NCBI RefSeq assembly: GCF_001545155.1
Contig: NZ_CP014226.1
Span: 1,504,374 to 1,520,543, forward strand
Reading direction: 5' to 3'
Length of the DNA: 16,170 nucleotides
Origin: Halomonas chromatireducens
GTDB taxonomy: Bacteria; Pseudomonadota; Gammaproteobacteria; Pseudomonadales; Halomonadaceae
In this document: one piece after another, positions 7,938-16,139 of the stretch
How the letters are laid out: every line of letters starts with the position of its first letter
Numbering within the stretch: the stretch's first letter is position 1
Notes under the pieces: model-generated
Seen by the model: the letters and a program-made list of their open reading frames with translations, nothing else
Told to the model about the DNA's origin: nothing
Database searches by the model: none
Made by a program: the position numbers and the translations under genes

Positions 7938-8483
7938 CGTTACCTCTCACCCGCCTAAACCTGGGTGGAATGTTACTCGGTGACGGGGGGAATGTCGTCG
8001 CTGACGCCAACAAGCCGGATCTCCACTCCGTCGCAGCGACAGTTCACCAGGGTTGCCCAATCAGTTGATCGAAAGAAATCGGCCAGGACGCGGCACAGAA
8101 AAGAACGCTGTTGGAGGTAGCTTCAGTTCGCGACCGCGGTGTCACCTAACCGTGCCGCTGGATACCAACAGCAGCGTTGCGACACAATTGAAAAAATAAC
8201 GGCCATTGCTTCCACCACCTAGTGCTTTCTGAATTCTGTCACTTCCGTTTCTCCAGCACATCTCTTCAGGAAAAATCGGGAAGCTGCCGCCTCGCTCTCT
8301 GTAAGGGACGAAAGCCTTATCGATCACGTGGCCCTTCATACCAAGTATAAATGATGCAGTAAATCGCCATACGCGTCCCTTGTTTCAACGCTGCCAACAA
8401 GTGCTGATTCGTAGTAGAGGCCAAACCGAATCGAAGAAACTGTCGCGGTGCTTGACCTGACCAGATATTTCCTTTTTCATGGT
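7938..8483. other. Gene-poor intergenic stretch, 546 nt
   Basis: I see no supported gene here. GC drops from about 60% near polB to well below 50% toward the exchanger gene. The longest frames are a 65-codon minus-strand ORF (8142-8339) and a 31-codon one that begins 3 nt after the exchanger stop (ATG at 8480, starting MKKEISGQVKHRDSF). Neither resembles a family I know. Short imperfect repeats, such as GATTCG/CGAATC around 8407-8433, are too weak to call. It may hold the polB promoter and decayed sequence. Confidence 0.5.
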
Positions 8484-9446
8484 TTATTTACCGAATACCG
8501 TAAAACTCAGGCTCACATATACGCCGTAGCCCAGTAGAAGTAAACCGCCCTCAAATCTGCTAAGCCGCCTCCCAGTGTAGAGAAAAAACAACAGAATCAC
8601 CGACGTTCCCAGCATGACCCACTGATCGAATTGCAGGATTCGCTGATGAACAGGAAGCGGCTGCAGCAACGCGGAAAATCCGAGGATCCCCAGTAGATTA
8701 AAAATATTACTCCCCAGGATATTCCCAATCGCAACATCGGCATGCCTCCGGAGTGCCGCGATTACTGATATCGATAATTCTGGCAAAGACGTGCCAACCG
8801 CTACAAGGGTTAGACCAATTACGGCCTCTGAGACTCCGAAGGATTCGGCTATTCCTATGGCTCCCTGTAACAGTACTTGTGAACCTGCGATCAAAAGCAC
8901 CAAACCCAGCACGACCGTCATGACTATCCATAGCGTTGTTTTCGGGAGAGAGGTAACTTCCTTCCCTTCAGCTCTGTGTAACTCTGCGGAAGGCACTTCA
9001 CCGGAGCGCTCAGTTAAATAAGCCAAGGTCAGATAAGCGGCGAGCGCCAAAATTAATATGGCAGCGTCAGACCTTTCCAGTGCATCTCCACCGACAAGAA
9101 CAAGAAATAAAATGCTAGCCGCGACAACAGTGACCCCATCACGCCGCAATACAAGTGGCTTGACAGCAAGAGGCGTTATCAAGGCGCACAAGCCTAGAAT
9201 CAGCAATATATTTCCGATATTACTCCCCACAACGTTACCGATTGCGATGTCTGGCCGATCACTCAAAGCTGCTTCGATTGAGACAACAAATTCTGGAGCA
9301 GACGTGCCGAAACCTACAATCAGCAACCCGCTGAGCAAAGGTGAAATTCCCAGCCGATTTGCAGCAGCCAGAGACCCTCTGATAAGCGCCTCACCGCCAC
9401 CTGTTAGTAGCAAAACCCCGATCGCGACGAGTAGTAAGTTCAACAA
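8484..9446 (-). CDS. Sodium/calcium exchanger family inner-membrane antiporter (CaxA/YrbG type)
   Basis: This cation/Ca2+ exchanger superfamily protein would extrude Ca2+ (or another cation) against Na+ or H+. The two inverted repeats are both clear. GFGTSAPEFVVS plus GNVVGSNIGNILLILG form the first; GTSLPELSIS plus GNILGSNIFNLLGILG form the second. These GTSxPE motifs carry the ion-binding glutamates. About ten hydrophobic helices fill the rest, with a polar loop in the middle (EVPSAELHRAEGKEV). From TTG at 9446 the product has 320 residues, the usual family length (YrbG 325). The frame is open up to TTG at 9545, but no ATG or GTG lies in frame between them. An ATG at 9475 is out of frame, so the N-terminus is uncertain and a 5' frameshift is possible. 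The gene is AT-rich (about 37-45% GC in lines counted) against 60-73% around it, suggesting transfer. It follows the GGDEF-EAL gene in the same direction. Confidence 0.88.
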   Translation of the reverse strand: MLNLLLVAIGVLLLTGGGEALIRGSLAAANRLGISPLLSGLLIVGFGTSAPEFVVSIEAALSDRPDIAIGNVVGSNIGNILLILGLCALITPLAVKPLVLRRDGVTVVAASILFLVLVGGDALERSDAAILILALAAYLTLAYLTERSGEVPSAELHRAEGKEVTSLPKTTLWIVMTVVLGLVLLIAGSQVLLQGAIGIAESFGVSEAVIGLTLVAVGTSLPELSISVIAALRRHADVAIGNILGSNIFNLLGILGFSALLQPLPVHQRILQFDQWVMLGTSVILLFFLYTGRRLSRFEGGLLLLGYGVYVSLSFTVFGK

Positions 9447-9596
9447 AATATTGAGATTCCGGTTGCGTACTTCATGAAAAATTTCCGTCAGGTTGGACTG
9501 CCTAACACGTAATGAGCATGCCTGGTGCCTTTGCAAATCCGCCAAGAGCCCATCACAAGATACTCAGGGAAAACACCAGAGATAAGCATTATTCTG

Positions 9597-12500
9597 TTAT
9601 CGGGACAAGAAAAATACTCTGACTTCCTCGGCAGGTAGCGGTTTGGCAAACCGGTAACCTTGCCCCGCATTGCATGCCATGGTCTTCAGCAGCTCTTCTT
9701 GTTCCACGGTCTCGATTCCCTCCGCCAGTACATCGAGGCCCAGACTGTGACCCATGTGAATGATGGCCTGTGTGATGGCATGACTCTCTCGCCCCTCCGT
9801 GAGACCGGCGGTGAACGACTGGTCGATCTTGAGCCGATGTAGCGGAAACTGTTTCAAGTAACTCAGGCTGGAGTAACCGGTACCGAAATCATCAATCGCC
9901 AGCTTGATGCCTAGGGCGTGCAGTCGACTGAGTTTATCTAGCACGATCTCCATAGTCTGCATGACCATGCTTTCAGTCAATTCCAGTTCCAGGCGGTCTG
10001 CGGTCAGGCCAGTGCGTTTCAATACGGCCTCCACCACGTTGACGAAGTCAGGCTGTTGGAACTGATTCGCTGAGACATTGACCGCGATGGTGCCGAGTTC
10101 AAATCCCTCGTCGATCCAGCGGGCGTGCTGATGACATGCCTCTTCCAGGACCCAGGTGCCGATAGGCACGATCTGGCCGCTCTCCTCTGCGATGGGGATG
10201 AACTTCCCGGGAGACACCAGGCCATGGGTGGGGTGCCGCCATCGGACCAGGGCTTCGAGTCCGATGATGCCGCCGGTCGTCAAGTCGAGCTGTGGCTGAT
10301 ATTCGAGGTAGAGCTGGTGGTTCTCGATCGCCCGGCGGAGATCCCCTTCCAGCATGAGATGCTCCATAGTCTTGGCATGCATATCTGCGGCGTAGAACTG
10401 GTAGCAGTTACGCCCCTGCTCCTTGGCAACATACATGGCGGCATCGGCATTGCGCAGCAGGGTCTCTGCTTCCTGGCCATCGGCCGGGTAACAGGCGATG
10501 CCGATGCTGGCGGAGAGCACCACCTCGGAGCCCTCAACCTGGAAAGGGGGTACGAACGTACCCAGCACTTTCTGTGCGACGTGTTTGGCTTCCTCATCGT
10601 TGCGCAGTTCTGGCACCACTATTAGGAACTCATCTCCACCCTGGCGACTGATGGTATCCATGGCTCGCATGACACCACGCAACCGCTTGGCGATCTCCAT
10701 GAGAATCTGGTCGCCGAAGGCATGGCCGTAGACGTCATTGATGTTCTTGAAACGGTCCACGTCGAGGAACAGCAAGGCCAGGTGCTGGCCGTGCCGCTGG
10801 GCATCCGAAAAAGCCATATTCAGGCGGTCGGTAAGCAGGATGCGGTTCGGCAGGTCAGTCAGCGCATCGTGAAGGGCCATGTGGGTAAGCCGCTCATCGG
10901 CCATCCGCCGCTCAATCGCCGAACTCAGAGTATTGGCAAGGCTCTCCAAGAAGCGGATGTCGTCGGAAGAAAAACGATGCGACTCTCGGGCGTAAGCGCC
11001 GAGAACACCTAGAGGGCCCTCGATCCCCTTTACCACCACGTTGACTCCGCTCACGATACCGTGCTGGATCAGCAGCGGCGAGGGTGAAAAGCGCGTCTCG
11101 TCACGGAAGTTCTCGATGACCAACGGTTCCTGCGATTCAAAGACGTGTTTAGCCTGAGAGTCGATCGAACTGTCGCGATAGGTCTTGCGACCGATCCAAT
11201 CCGCGGACCATCCGCTCCCAGCCACTAAGGTGCAAGTATTGCTGGAATCGTCGCAGAGCAGCACTTTGGTGTAACCCACGCCCAGGCCCTCGGCTATCAG
11301 CGTGGCCGCCTCCCGGAAGACCGTCTCTATGTCTTTTGTGGACAGCGCCAAACGCCCGAAGTCGGCTACCAGCAGTTGCTGGTGGGCGCGTGTCATTAAG
11401 GCACGTTCGGCGCGCTTCTCCTCGCTGATGTCCTGGATCGTGCCGAAGAGGCCGTTGACACGGCCTTGTGAATCCTTGCTCGGCACAGCCATGACCTTTA
11501 CATGAACCTCCATACCAGTTGAGTGATTCACGAGGAGTTCCAATTCCTCGGGTTCTCCTGAGGCGATGGCAAGTTCGACTTTCTCGATGAGTACGCGATG
11601 GCTAGAAAGGGCGTAAAGCTTGGCATGCTCTTCAAGACTGCGTGGCGGTCCCAGTGTCGGATCCCGACCAAGAATCTCGTAAACCTGTCTGGACCAGTTG
11701 ATGGACTGCGTTGCGATATCGTATTCCCAGTCGCCAATCCTGCCGATACGCTGCGCCTCAGTGAGCCGTTCCTCGGTGCGCTTGAGTTCATGTATGTCGG
11801 TACAGGTACCGAACCACTTCACAATCTGGCCGGCGCTGTCACGCAAAGGCAGGGCACGTCCGAGCATCCAGCGATAGGCGCCGTCGGCGCGACGCAGCCG
11901 ATACTCGATCTCGTAGGGGTTCCCCATAGTGATCGCCTCCTGCCATCGCCTGGCGGCACGCGGCCGATCATCCGGATGAAATGCCGGATTCCAGCCGTGA
12001 CCGAGGCTCTCTTCTAGCGTCAGCCCGGTGAAATCAAACCAGCTCTGGTTGTACTGCAGGTGCCAGCCGTCTGGTCGTGTCACCCAAACAATCTGGGGCA
12101 TCGACTCGATCAGGGTGCGAAATTCGGCCTCGCTGTCTCGCAGGGCAACCTCGACGCGAAGTCGGTCGGTGATGTCATGGGCCAACACCAGTTCGGCGGG
12201 CTGGCCGCTGTAGCGAAGAAGGTGAGAGTAGATCTCGACGTCAATCTGTCGGCCGTCTTTGGTGATGTGTTTCCAGATCCCCGCGCTGTCCAGCGCTTGG
12301 ACACTTTCGGCTACCTGCTCGACGTTGGCGAGCAAACGGGGAATGTCCTCCGGCGGGCGGATATCCTTGATGGTCATTCGCATGAACTCGTCACGGCTGT
12401 AGCCGTATTGGCTCAACATGGCGTCATTGACCGCCAGGAAGGCCAGCGTATCCAGGCTGTAGACACACATCGGATGAGGATTGGCCTCGAACAGCTCACG

Positions 12501-13475
12501 GTGACGGGCTTCGCTCACGCGAAGTTGTTGGGCGTGGTTTTCAAGTCGCTTCCTGACATCGGCGATTTCACGAATGGACGCAGGCGGAGCTGGCAACTTG
12601 GGATCCGCCAAGAAGGCTACCTGGCGACGAATACGACGCGCCGCCCAATGGCCACCGATCACACCGCTTAATGTTGCCATGAAGATCAGTAGCGCTAGGG
12701 TAACAGCGAGCTTCTGGCTTGGGACATCGAGGGCCGACTGAGGAACTGACACCGTGATGTGCCATGGAGATAGCTCGGACGAAACGCGAAAGGTCTCAGC
12801 CGTTTGCTGCGGACTTGCAGCGTCACCTGCCAGAGCACCGCGATGTGCCAAATGCGCCCCGCGGCTGTCTGTCAGGGTCAATGTCCACGCGTCGGGGAGA
12901 ACCAGTGAGTCGAGTCGCTGCTGAAGCTGCTTGGCTTCCAGGGTGCTGAGTATCAAGTGGGTGACCTGACTTTCCCGCATTCCGGGCACCACGATGGCGA
13001 CCAGGGTCTCATTGGCGACCGGCCCCATGAAGCTGTCGCCGACAGCGGGCTGTCCAGTGGCTAGAGCCTGGGGCGCAGCTGCGCTTCCGTCTGGGCGGGG
13101 AAGTGGCGGAAGGTCCGTCCCGTATGGCACGCGAGTATTGAAGCGCATCCGCATGGGATCTCCCACACCGGAAAACACCACATGGTTTCCGTAGCTTTGC
13201 TGGAAGCCTTGAGCTTCGGCGTAGAGCTGCTGCCACTGCATGGGGTCATCCGCCAGCGGTGAAACAGCTAGCATCGACAAAGCGCGAATGCGCGCATCCA
13301 AGTAGTGATCGATAGAATTGCTTGTGTTGTGAGCTAGCTGCTGAGCTTCCTCACGTATTTCCTGGCCGCGGCCTTGAACGCTGTGAAATGCCCACCAGGC
13401 GGACAACATGACAAGGGGCAGGATACTTAAAAAGATCAGGCCAGTAAGATACGTTGCCAGCGGACGTTGTGTCAT
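9597..13475 (-). CDS. Membrane sensor with three PAS, GAF, GGDEF and EAL domains (cyclic-di-GMP turnover)
   Basis: This 1292-residue signalling protein could make and break cyclic di-GMP. Order: membrane helix about 8-28; periplasmic sensor about 30-252, likely a double-Cache fold; second helix about 255-275. PAS 1 spans about 323-440, PAS 2 about 450-565 (HPDDRPR, PAS_3 type) and PAS 3 about 570-690. GAF covers about 693-857, GGDEF about 865-1030 and EAL about 1040-1292. The GGDEF site is intact (RQGGDEF, 944-950), with an inhibitory I-site RAMD (937-940) spaced five residues before it. The EAL domain keeps EALVRW (Glu1074), Asn1133, Glu1165, Asp1195-Asp1196 in DDFGTGYS, Lys1216 and Glu1252, so both activities look possible. 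ATG at 13475 directly precedes the first helix; AGGGAA upstream is a modest ribosome site. The periplasmic ligand is unknown. The exchanger gene follows at a distance. Confidence 0.95.
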   Translation of the reverse strand: MTQRPLATYLTGLIFLSILPLVMLSAWWAFHSVQGRGQEIREEAQQLAHNTSNSIDHYLDARIRALSMLAVSPLADDPMQWQQLYAEAQGFQQSYGNHVVFSGVGDPMRMRFNTRVPYGTDLPPLPRPDGSAAAPQALATGQPAVGDSFMGPVANETLVAIVVPGMRESQVTHLILSTLEAKQLQQRLDSLVLPDAWTLTLTDSRGAHLAHRGALAGDAASPQQTAETFRVSSELSPWHITVSVPQSALDVPSQKLAVTLALLIFMATLSGVIGGHWAARRIRRQVAFLADPKLPAPPASIREIADVRKRLENHAQQLRVSEARHRELFEANPHPMCVYSLDTLAFLAVNDAMLSQYGYSRDEFMRMTIKDIRPPEDIPRLLANVEQVAESVQALDSAGIWKHITKDGRQIDVEIYSHLLRYSGQPAELVLAHDITDRLRVEVALRDSEAEFRTLIESMPQIVWVTRPDGWHLQYNQSWFDFTGLTLEESLGHGWNPAFHPDDRPRAARRWQEAITMGNPYEIEYRLRRADGAYRWMLGRALPLRDSAGQIVKWFGTCTDIHELKRTEERLTEAQRIGRIGDWEYDIATQSINWSRQVYEILGRDPTLGPPRSLEEHAKLYALSSHRVLIEKVELAIASGEPEELELLVNHSTGMEVHVKVMAVPSKDSQGRVNGLFGTIQDISEEKRAERALMTRAHQQLLVADFGRLALSTKDIETVFREAATLIAEGLGVGYTKVLLCDDSSNTCTLVAGSGWSADWIGRKTYRDSSIDSQAKHVFESQEPLVIENFRDETRFSPSPLLIQHGIVSGVNVVVKGIEGPLGVLGAYARESHRFSSDDIRFLESLANTLSSAIERRMADERLTHMALHDALTDLPNRILLTDRLNMAFSDAQRHGQHLALLFLDVDRFKNINDVYGHAFGDQILMEIAKRLRGVMRAMDTISRQGGDEFLIVVPELRNDEEAKHVAQKVLGTFVPPFQVEGSEVVLSASIGIACYPADGQEAETLLRNADAAMYVAKEQGRNCYQFYAADMHAKTMEHLMLEGDLRRAIENHQLYLEYQPQLDLTTGGIIGLEALVRWRHPTHGLVSPGKFIPIAEESGQIVPIGTWVLEEACHQHARWIDEGFELGTIAVNVSANQFQQPDFVNVVEAVLKRTGLTADRLELELTESMVMQTMEIVLDKLSRLHALGIKLAIDDFGTGYSSLSYLKQFPLHRLKIDQSFTAGLTEGRESHAITQAIIHMGHSLGLDVLAEGIETVEQEELLKTMACNAGQGYRFAKPLPAEEVRVFFLSR

Positions 13476-13649
13476 CTTGATGGATATTCCCTGGATGCTG
13501 CGCCAAATAAATTGGTAACGGGTAAGGTCGGCTAGGAAAACGTCGATGGTGCTTGTAGGCAGGTAGAGAGCCTAGGATGGCATCCAGACGTTCATTTGCA
13601 CACGGCGTCACGTAGCTGGCAAGCACAGAGAAATCCGGCAAAGTCGTTG

Positions 13650-13658
13650 ACTATACCA
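13650..13658 (-). promoter_or_regulatory. Extended -10 element upstream of the GGDEF-EAL gene
   Basis: On the minus strand TGGTATAGT gives an extended -10 (TG-n-TATAGT) without a good -35. It lies about 175 nt upstream of the ATG at 13475. It is the best promoter-like site in the AT-richer 262-nt gap between the gene and the IS remnant, but this is a pattern match only. Confidence 0.3.
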
Positions 13659-13737
13659 GAGAACTCTGAAAGCAGCGTGATCAGGCGAAAATAATCCGAA
13701 ATTCTTATATTGGCTGTCTCAAGCTCCAAGCGCAACG

Positions 13738-13982
13738 CTATTGAAGGGTGCTCGGACCACCAGTGACCGACTTCTTGAGCACCTCGGCGTAGACTTCCAG
13801 CGGTGTTCACCAGTTCAGCGTCATGCGCGGTCGTGTATTCAGTGAGACGGCAATGTCATCAGTTCTTCCTGCCTGTAGACCGACAGGCCCGTGCTCTTCG
13901 GCAGATACTGCCGCAACAAGCCATAGGCGTTCTCGTTGGATCCCCGCTGCCATGGGCTATGCAGTTCAGCGAAATAGTGAAA
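13738..13982 (-). pseudogene. C-terminal remnant of an IS30-family transposase, frameshifted and with an internal stop
   Basis: The minus strand reads [19 protein letters not shown] then [20 protein letters not shown], the well-known IS30-family end that includes the catalytic glutamate (NEN). A one-base loss near 13858-13862 then shifts the frame. In the next frame [16 protein letters not shown] is followed by a TGA at 13807-13809, where Arg or Lys is expected. TPLEVYAEVLKK then continues to a TAG at 13738-13740. The 5' two-thirds of the transposase are missing, with similarity ending near 13982. Clear terminal inverted repeats were not found. This is a dead relic of an insertion between the YetF-type gene and the GGDEF-EAL gene. 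Confidence 0.88.
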
Positions 13983-14016
13983 GGAGGGAGTCATGGGATA
14001 GAGCAGTGCGGAGAAA

Positions 14017-14044
14017 TTCCGGCCCATGCAGGGATGGGCCGGAA
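14017..14044 (-). terminator. Hairpin after the YetF-type gene
   Basis: TTCCGGCCCAT (14017-14027) and ATGGGCCGGAA (14034-14044) are perfect 11-bp arms around a 6-nt loop. On the minus strand the hairpin is followed by TTTCTC. It lies 25 nt past the stop of the YetF-type gene, so it is a plausible intrinsic terminator with a short T run. Confidence 0.6.
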
Positions 14045-14069
14045 AAGCACTAATCCGCTAATCAACACC

Positions 14070-14609
14070 TTATGGGCGCCTTTCGGCAGTCCCTGGCGTT
14101 GCCACTCCCTCCAGGCTAGACCGATCGCTCCTAGCTCGCTGGCCCAGCACGCTGAATGAGCCATCGGTTTCCAGAACGATAGCCTCGATCTCGCTGATAT
14201 CAGCCACTCCGGCTGCCCGGGCAGCTGCACGCAACTCCTCCCGGGTCACGCGAGCCTTCACCAAGGCGTTCGCCAGATAGTCGCCGCGGAAGAAAAGTAG
14301 CGCCGGCTCACCGGTCACCAGTCGCCGTACCCAGCGCCAGCGTACGCTGGTCCAGGTCACGAGGTACTGCATGCCAACGAGAAGCGCGAAAGCCAACACT
14401 CCCTGCGCCAGGGTGACGTCCTTGCTGAGCATGACGGTGGCGAGCACCGAGCCCAGTGCCACTGTCACGACCAGGTCAAAGGCATTCATTTTCGATAGGG
14501 TACGACGTCCGGATATGCGTAGCAGGCTCACCAGGCTGGCATAACCCAGAACGCCCAGTACCGCCGTGCGTAGCAGGGCATCAGGAGCGTCGAAGAAGAT
14601 CGGATCCAA
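14070..14609 (-). CDS. YetF/DUF421 family membrane protein
   Basis: This 179-residue protein has three membrane helices (about 11-31, 43-62, 69-88) and a cytoplasmic C-terminal domain. Family signatures are seen: [23 protein letters not shown] after the first helix, [12 protein letters not shown] near residue 100, then [34 protein letters not shown]. The length is normal for single-domain members. The biochemical role of the family is not well established; Bacillus relatives such as YetF and YdfS/YkjA are sometimes tied to spores, which does not apply here. The start is TTG at 14609, chosen because a perfect AAGGAGG lies 5 nt upstream. It is divergent from metG, with 150 nt between the starts. 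The last 20 residues are low in similarity to the family as I remember it. Confidence 0.9.
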   Translation of the reverse strand: MDPIFFDAPDALLRTAVLGVLGYASLVSLLRISGRRTLSKMNAFDLVVTVALGSVLATVMLSKDVTLAQGVLAFALLVGMQYLVTWTSVRWRWVRRLVTGEPALLFFRGDYLANALVKARVTREELRAAARAAGVADISEIEAIVLETDGSFSVLGQRARSDRSSLEGVATPGTAERRP

Positions 14610-14614
14610 GCGAG

Positions 14615-14621
14615 CCTCCTT
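14615..14621 (-). promoter_or_regulatory. Shine-Dalgarno site that fixes the TTG start of the YetF-type gene
   Basis: AAGGAGG on the minus strand ends 5 nt before TTG at 14609. It is a full match to the anti-SD end of 16S rRNA at a normal distance, so the rare TTG start is well supported. Confidence 0.8.
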
Positions 14622-14718
14622 GGCAGCGAGTCCAGTGTCAGCCTAGTGCAGGACGGCCAGTCGTGTGCGATCCATTTGCCGATCCCACCGACCGGGTGCA
14701 GTCATGTTCCAACAGGGC

Positions 14719-14724
14719 TACAAT
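14719..14724 (+). promoter_or_regulatory. metG: Candidate -10 box of metG
   Basis: TACAAT matches five of six -10 consensus positions and lies 35 nt before the metG ATG, giving a leader of about 30 nt. The -35 region (around GTGCAG) is poor. Confidence 0.4.
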
Positions 14725-14759
14725 CGGGGACTGTTTTTCCTGGAAATATCAGAGCCGAT

Positions 14760-16091
14760 ATGTCGAACAACGCAAGCGCCCCGCGCAAGATCCTGGTCAC
14801 CAGTGCCCTGCCCTACGCCAACGGCTCGATTCACCTTGGCCACCTGCTGGAGTACATCCAGACGGACATCTGGGTACGCTTTCAGAAAAGCCGTGGCCAC
14901 GAGTGCCATTATGTGTGCGCCGACGATGCCCATGGCACCGCAATCATGCTGCGTGCCGAGCAGGAAGGCATCACCTCCGAGGCACTGATCGAAAGGGTCT
15001 CCCGCGAACACCAGCAGGACTTTGCCCGCTTCGGCGTGGCGTTCGACAATTATCACTCGACCCATTCCGACGAGAACCGCTATTTCAGTGAGCTGATCTA
15101 CACTCGCCTGCGCGACAAGGGGCATATCGCCACCCGCGATATCGAGCAGATGTACGATCCGGTCAAGGGATTGTTCCTGGCCGATCGCTTCATCAAGGGC
15201 ACCTGTCCCAAATGCGGCGCCGAGGACCAGTACGGCGACAACTGCGAGGTCTGCAGTGCCACCTACACCCCCGCTGAACTGATCAATCCGGTGTCGGCAA
15301 TCTCCGGCGCCACTCCGGAAGTTCGCAGTTCTACCCACTACTTCTTCAAGCTGCCGGACTTCGCCGACTTCCTCAAGCGCTGGACCCGCAGCGACCATGT
15401 CCAGACCCAGATCGGTAACAAGCTGCAGGAGTGGTTCGAGTCCGGCCTCAACGAGTGGGATATCTCCCGCGATGCCCCCTATTTCGGCTTCGAGATTCCC
15501 GATGCACCGGGCAAGTACTTCTATGTCTGGCTCGATGCCCCGATCGGATATCTCGCCAGCTTCAAGAACCTGTGCGACCGCGAAGGCATCGACTTCGACG
15601 CCTACTGGAAGAAGGACAGCAAGGCCGAGGTCTACCACTTTATCGGCAAGGATATCGTCTACTTTCATGCGCTGTTCTGGCCCGCCATGCTCCACGGCTC
15701 CGACTTCCGCACGCCCACGGCAGTGAACTGCCACGGCTTCGTCACCGTCAACGGTGCCAAGATGTCGAAGTCGCGCGGCACCTTCATCAAGGCTGCCACC
15801 TATGCAGAGCAGCTCAACCCCGAGTACCTGCGCTACTACTTTGCCGCCAAGTTGACCTCGCGGGTCGACGACCTCGACCTGAACCTCGAGGACTTCGCCG
15901 CTCGCGTCAACGCGGACCTGGTGGGCAAGGTGGTCAGCATTAATGTCGATGACGCCCCGGAAATCGCCGCCGAACAGGGCGTTCGTGGCGTTCCCACCGT
16001 CATGCTGTTCAAGTCGGGCTCCAAGGTCGCCTCGCTGGTCGGTGCCCAATCCAAGTCACAGCTGGCACAGTTCATCGATCAGAACGCCTGA
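14760..16091 (+). CDS. metG: Methionyl-tRNA synthetase N-terminal and catalytic part fused in frame to a thioredoxin C-terminus
   Basis: Residues 1 to about 392 are class I MetRS, which charges tRNA-Met. HLGH (25-28) is the HIGH motif. Cys149, Cys152, Cys162 and Cys165 form the zinc knuckle, [11 protein letters not shown] and HFIGKDI are catalytic-core motifs, and KMSKS is at 334-338 (E. coli 332-336). After [11 protein letters not shown] the frame should continue into the anticodon-binding helices (E. coli total 677 residues). Instead it reads [18 protein letters not shown] then [13 protein letters not shown], ending [12 protein letters not shown], which is the second half of a thioredoxin. 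The fused product (443 residues) would lack the anticodon domain, so it could hardly be a working MetRS. The ATG at 14760 agrees with the E. coli N-terminus; an in-frame upstream extension to 14646 is not MetRS-like. metG is essential, so an intact copy must exist elsewhere if this join is real. Confidence 0.9.
   Translation: MSNNASAPRKILVTSALPYANGSIHLGHLLEYIQTDIWVRFQKSRGHECHYVCADDAHGTAIMLRAEQEGITSEALIERVSREHQQDFARFGVAFDNYHSTHSDENRYFSELIYTRLRDKGHIATRDIEQMYDPVKGLFLADRFIKGTCPKCGAEDQYGDNCEVCSATYTPAELINPVSAISGATPEVRSSTHYFFKLPDFADFLKRWTRSDHVQTQIGNKLQEWFESGLNEWDISRDAPYFGFEIPDAPGKYFYVWLDAPIGYLASFKNLCDREGIDFDAYWKKDSKAEVYHFIGKDIVYFHALFWPAMLHGSDFRTPTAVNCHGFVTVNGAKMSKSRGTFIKAATYAEQLNPEYLRYYFAAKLTSRVDDLDLNLEDFAARVNADLVGKVVSINVDDAPEIAAEQGVRGVPTVMLFKSGSKVASLVGAQSKSQLAQFIDQNA
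15924..16091 (+). pseudogene. Thioredoxin C-terminal half (trxA-like), lacking the CGPC active site
   Basis: From about residue 389 of the fused frame the translation matches the thioredoxin fold end: [17 protein letters not shown], then [10 protein letters not shown] with the conserved cis-proline, then [13 protein letters not shown]. The WCGPC redox site and the first beta strands are absent, so this part cannot act as a thioredoxin. The join falls in GGCAAGGTGGTCA, which could code GKVV in either gene and so may be shared microhomology. Confidence 0.8.
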
Positions 16092-16114
16092 CTCCAGGCG
16101 GAGCCCCGTTCCCC

Positions 16115-16139
16115 TTCGCCCCGGCCTGGCCGGGGCGAA
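16115..16139 (+). terminator. Hairpin after the thioredoxin end
   Basis: TTCGCCCCGGC (16115-16125) pairs perfectly with GCCGGGGCGAA (16129-16139) over a 3-nt loop, 23 nt after the stop. The following TCGTGT is only slightly T-rich. It fits the expected 3' end of a thioredoxin gene and belongs to the trxA side of the join. Confidence 0.6.

Noticed and set aside
7938..8140. LexA (SOS) box upstream of polB
   Set aside because: Looked for CTGT-N8-ACAG; only CTGTTGG near 8108 appears, with no matching ACAG half at the right spacing.
8142..8339. 65-codon minus-strand frame in the gene-poor stretch
   Set aside because: No family resemblance and no clear ribosome site; short enough to be chance.
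9546..9596. Terminator between the GGDEF-EAL gene and the exchanger gene
   Set aside because: Only a 5-bp GATAA/TTATC repeat with an 11-nt loop, too weak to call.
14718..16049. 443-codon open frame antisense to metG
   Set aside because: High-GC antisense shadow: the plus strand shows clear MetRS and thioredoxin motifs, while the antisense product has no recognisable domain.
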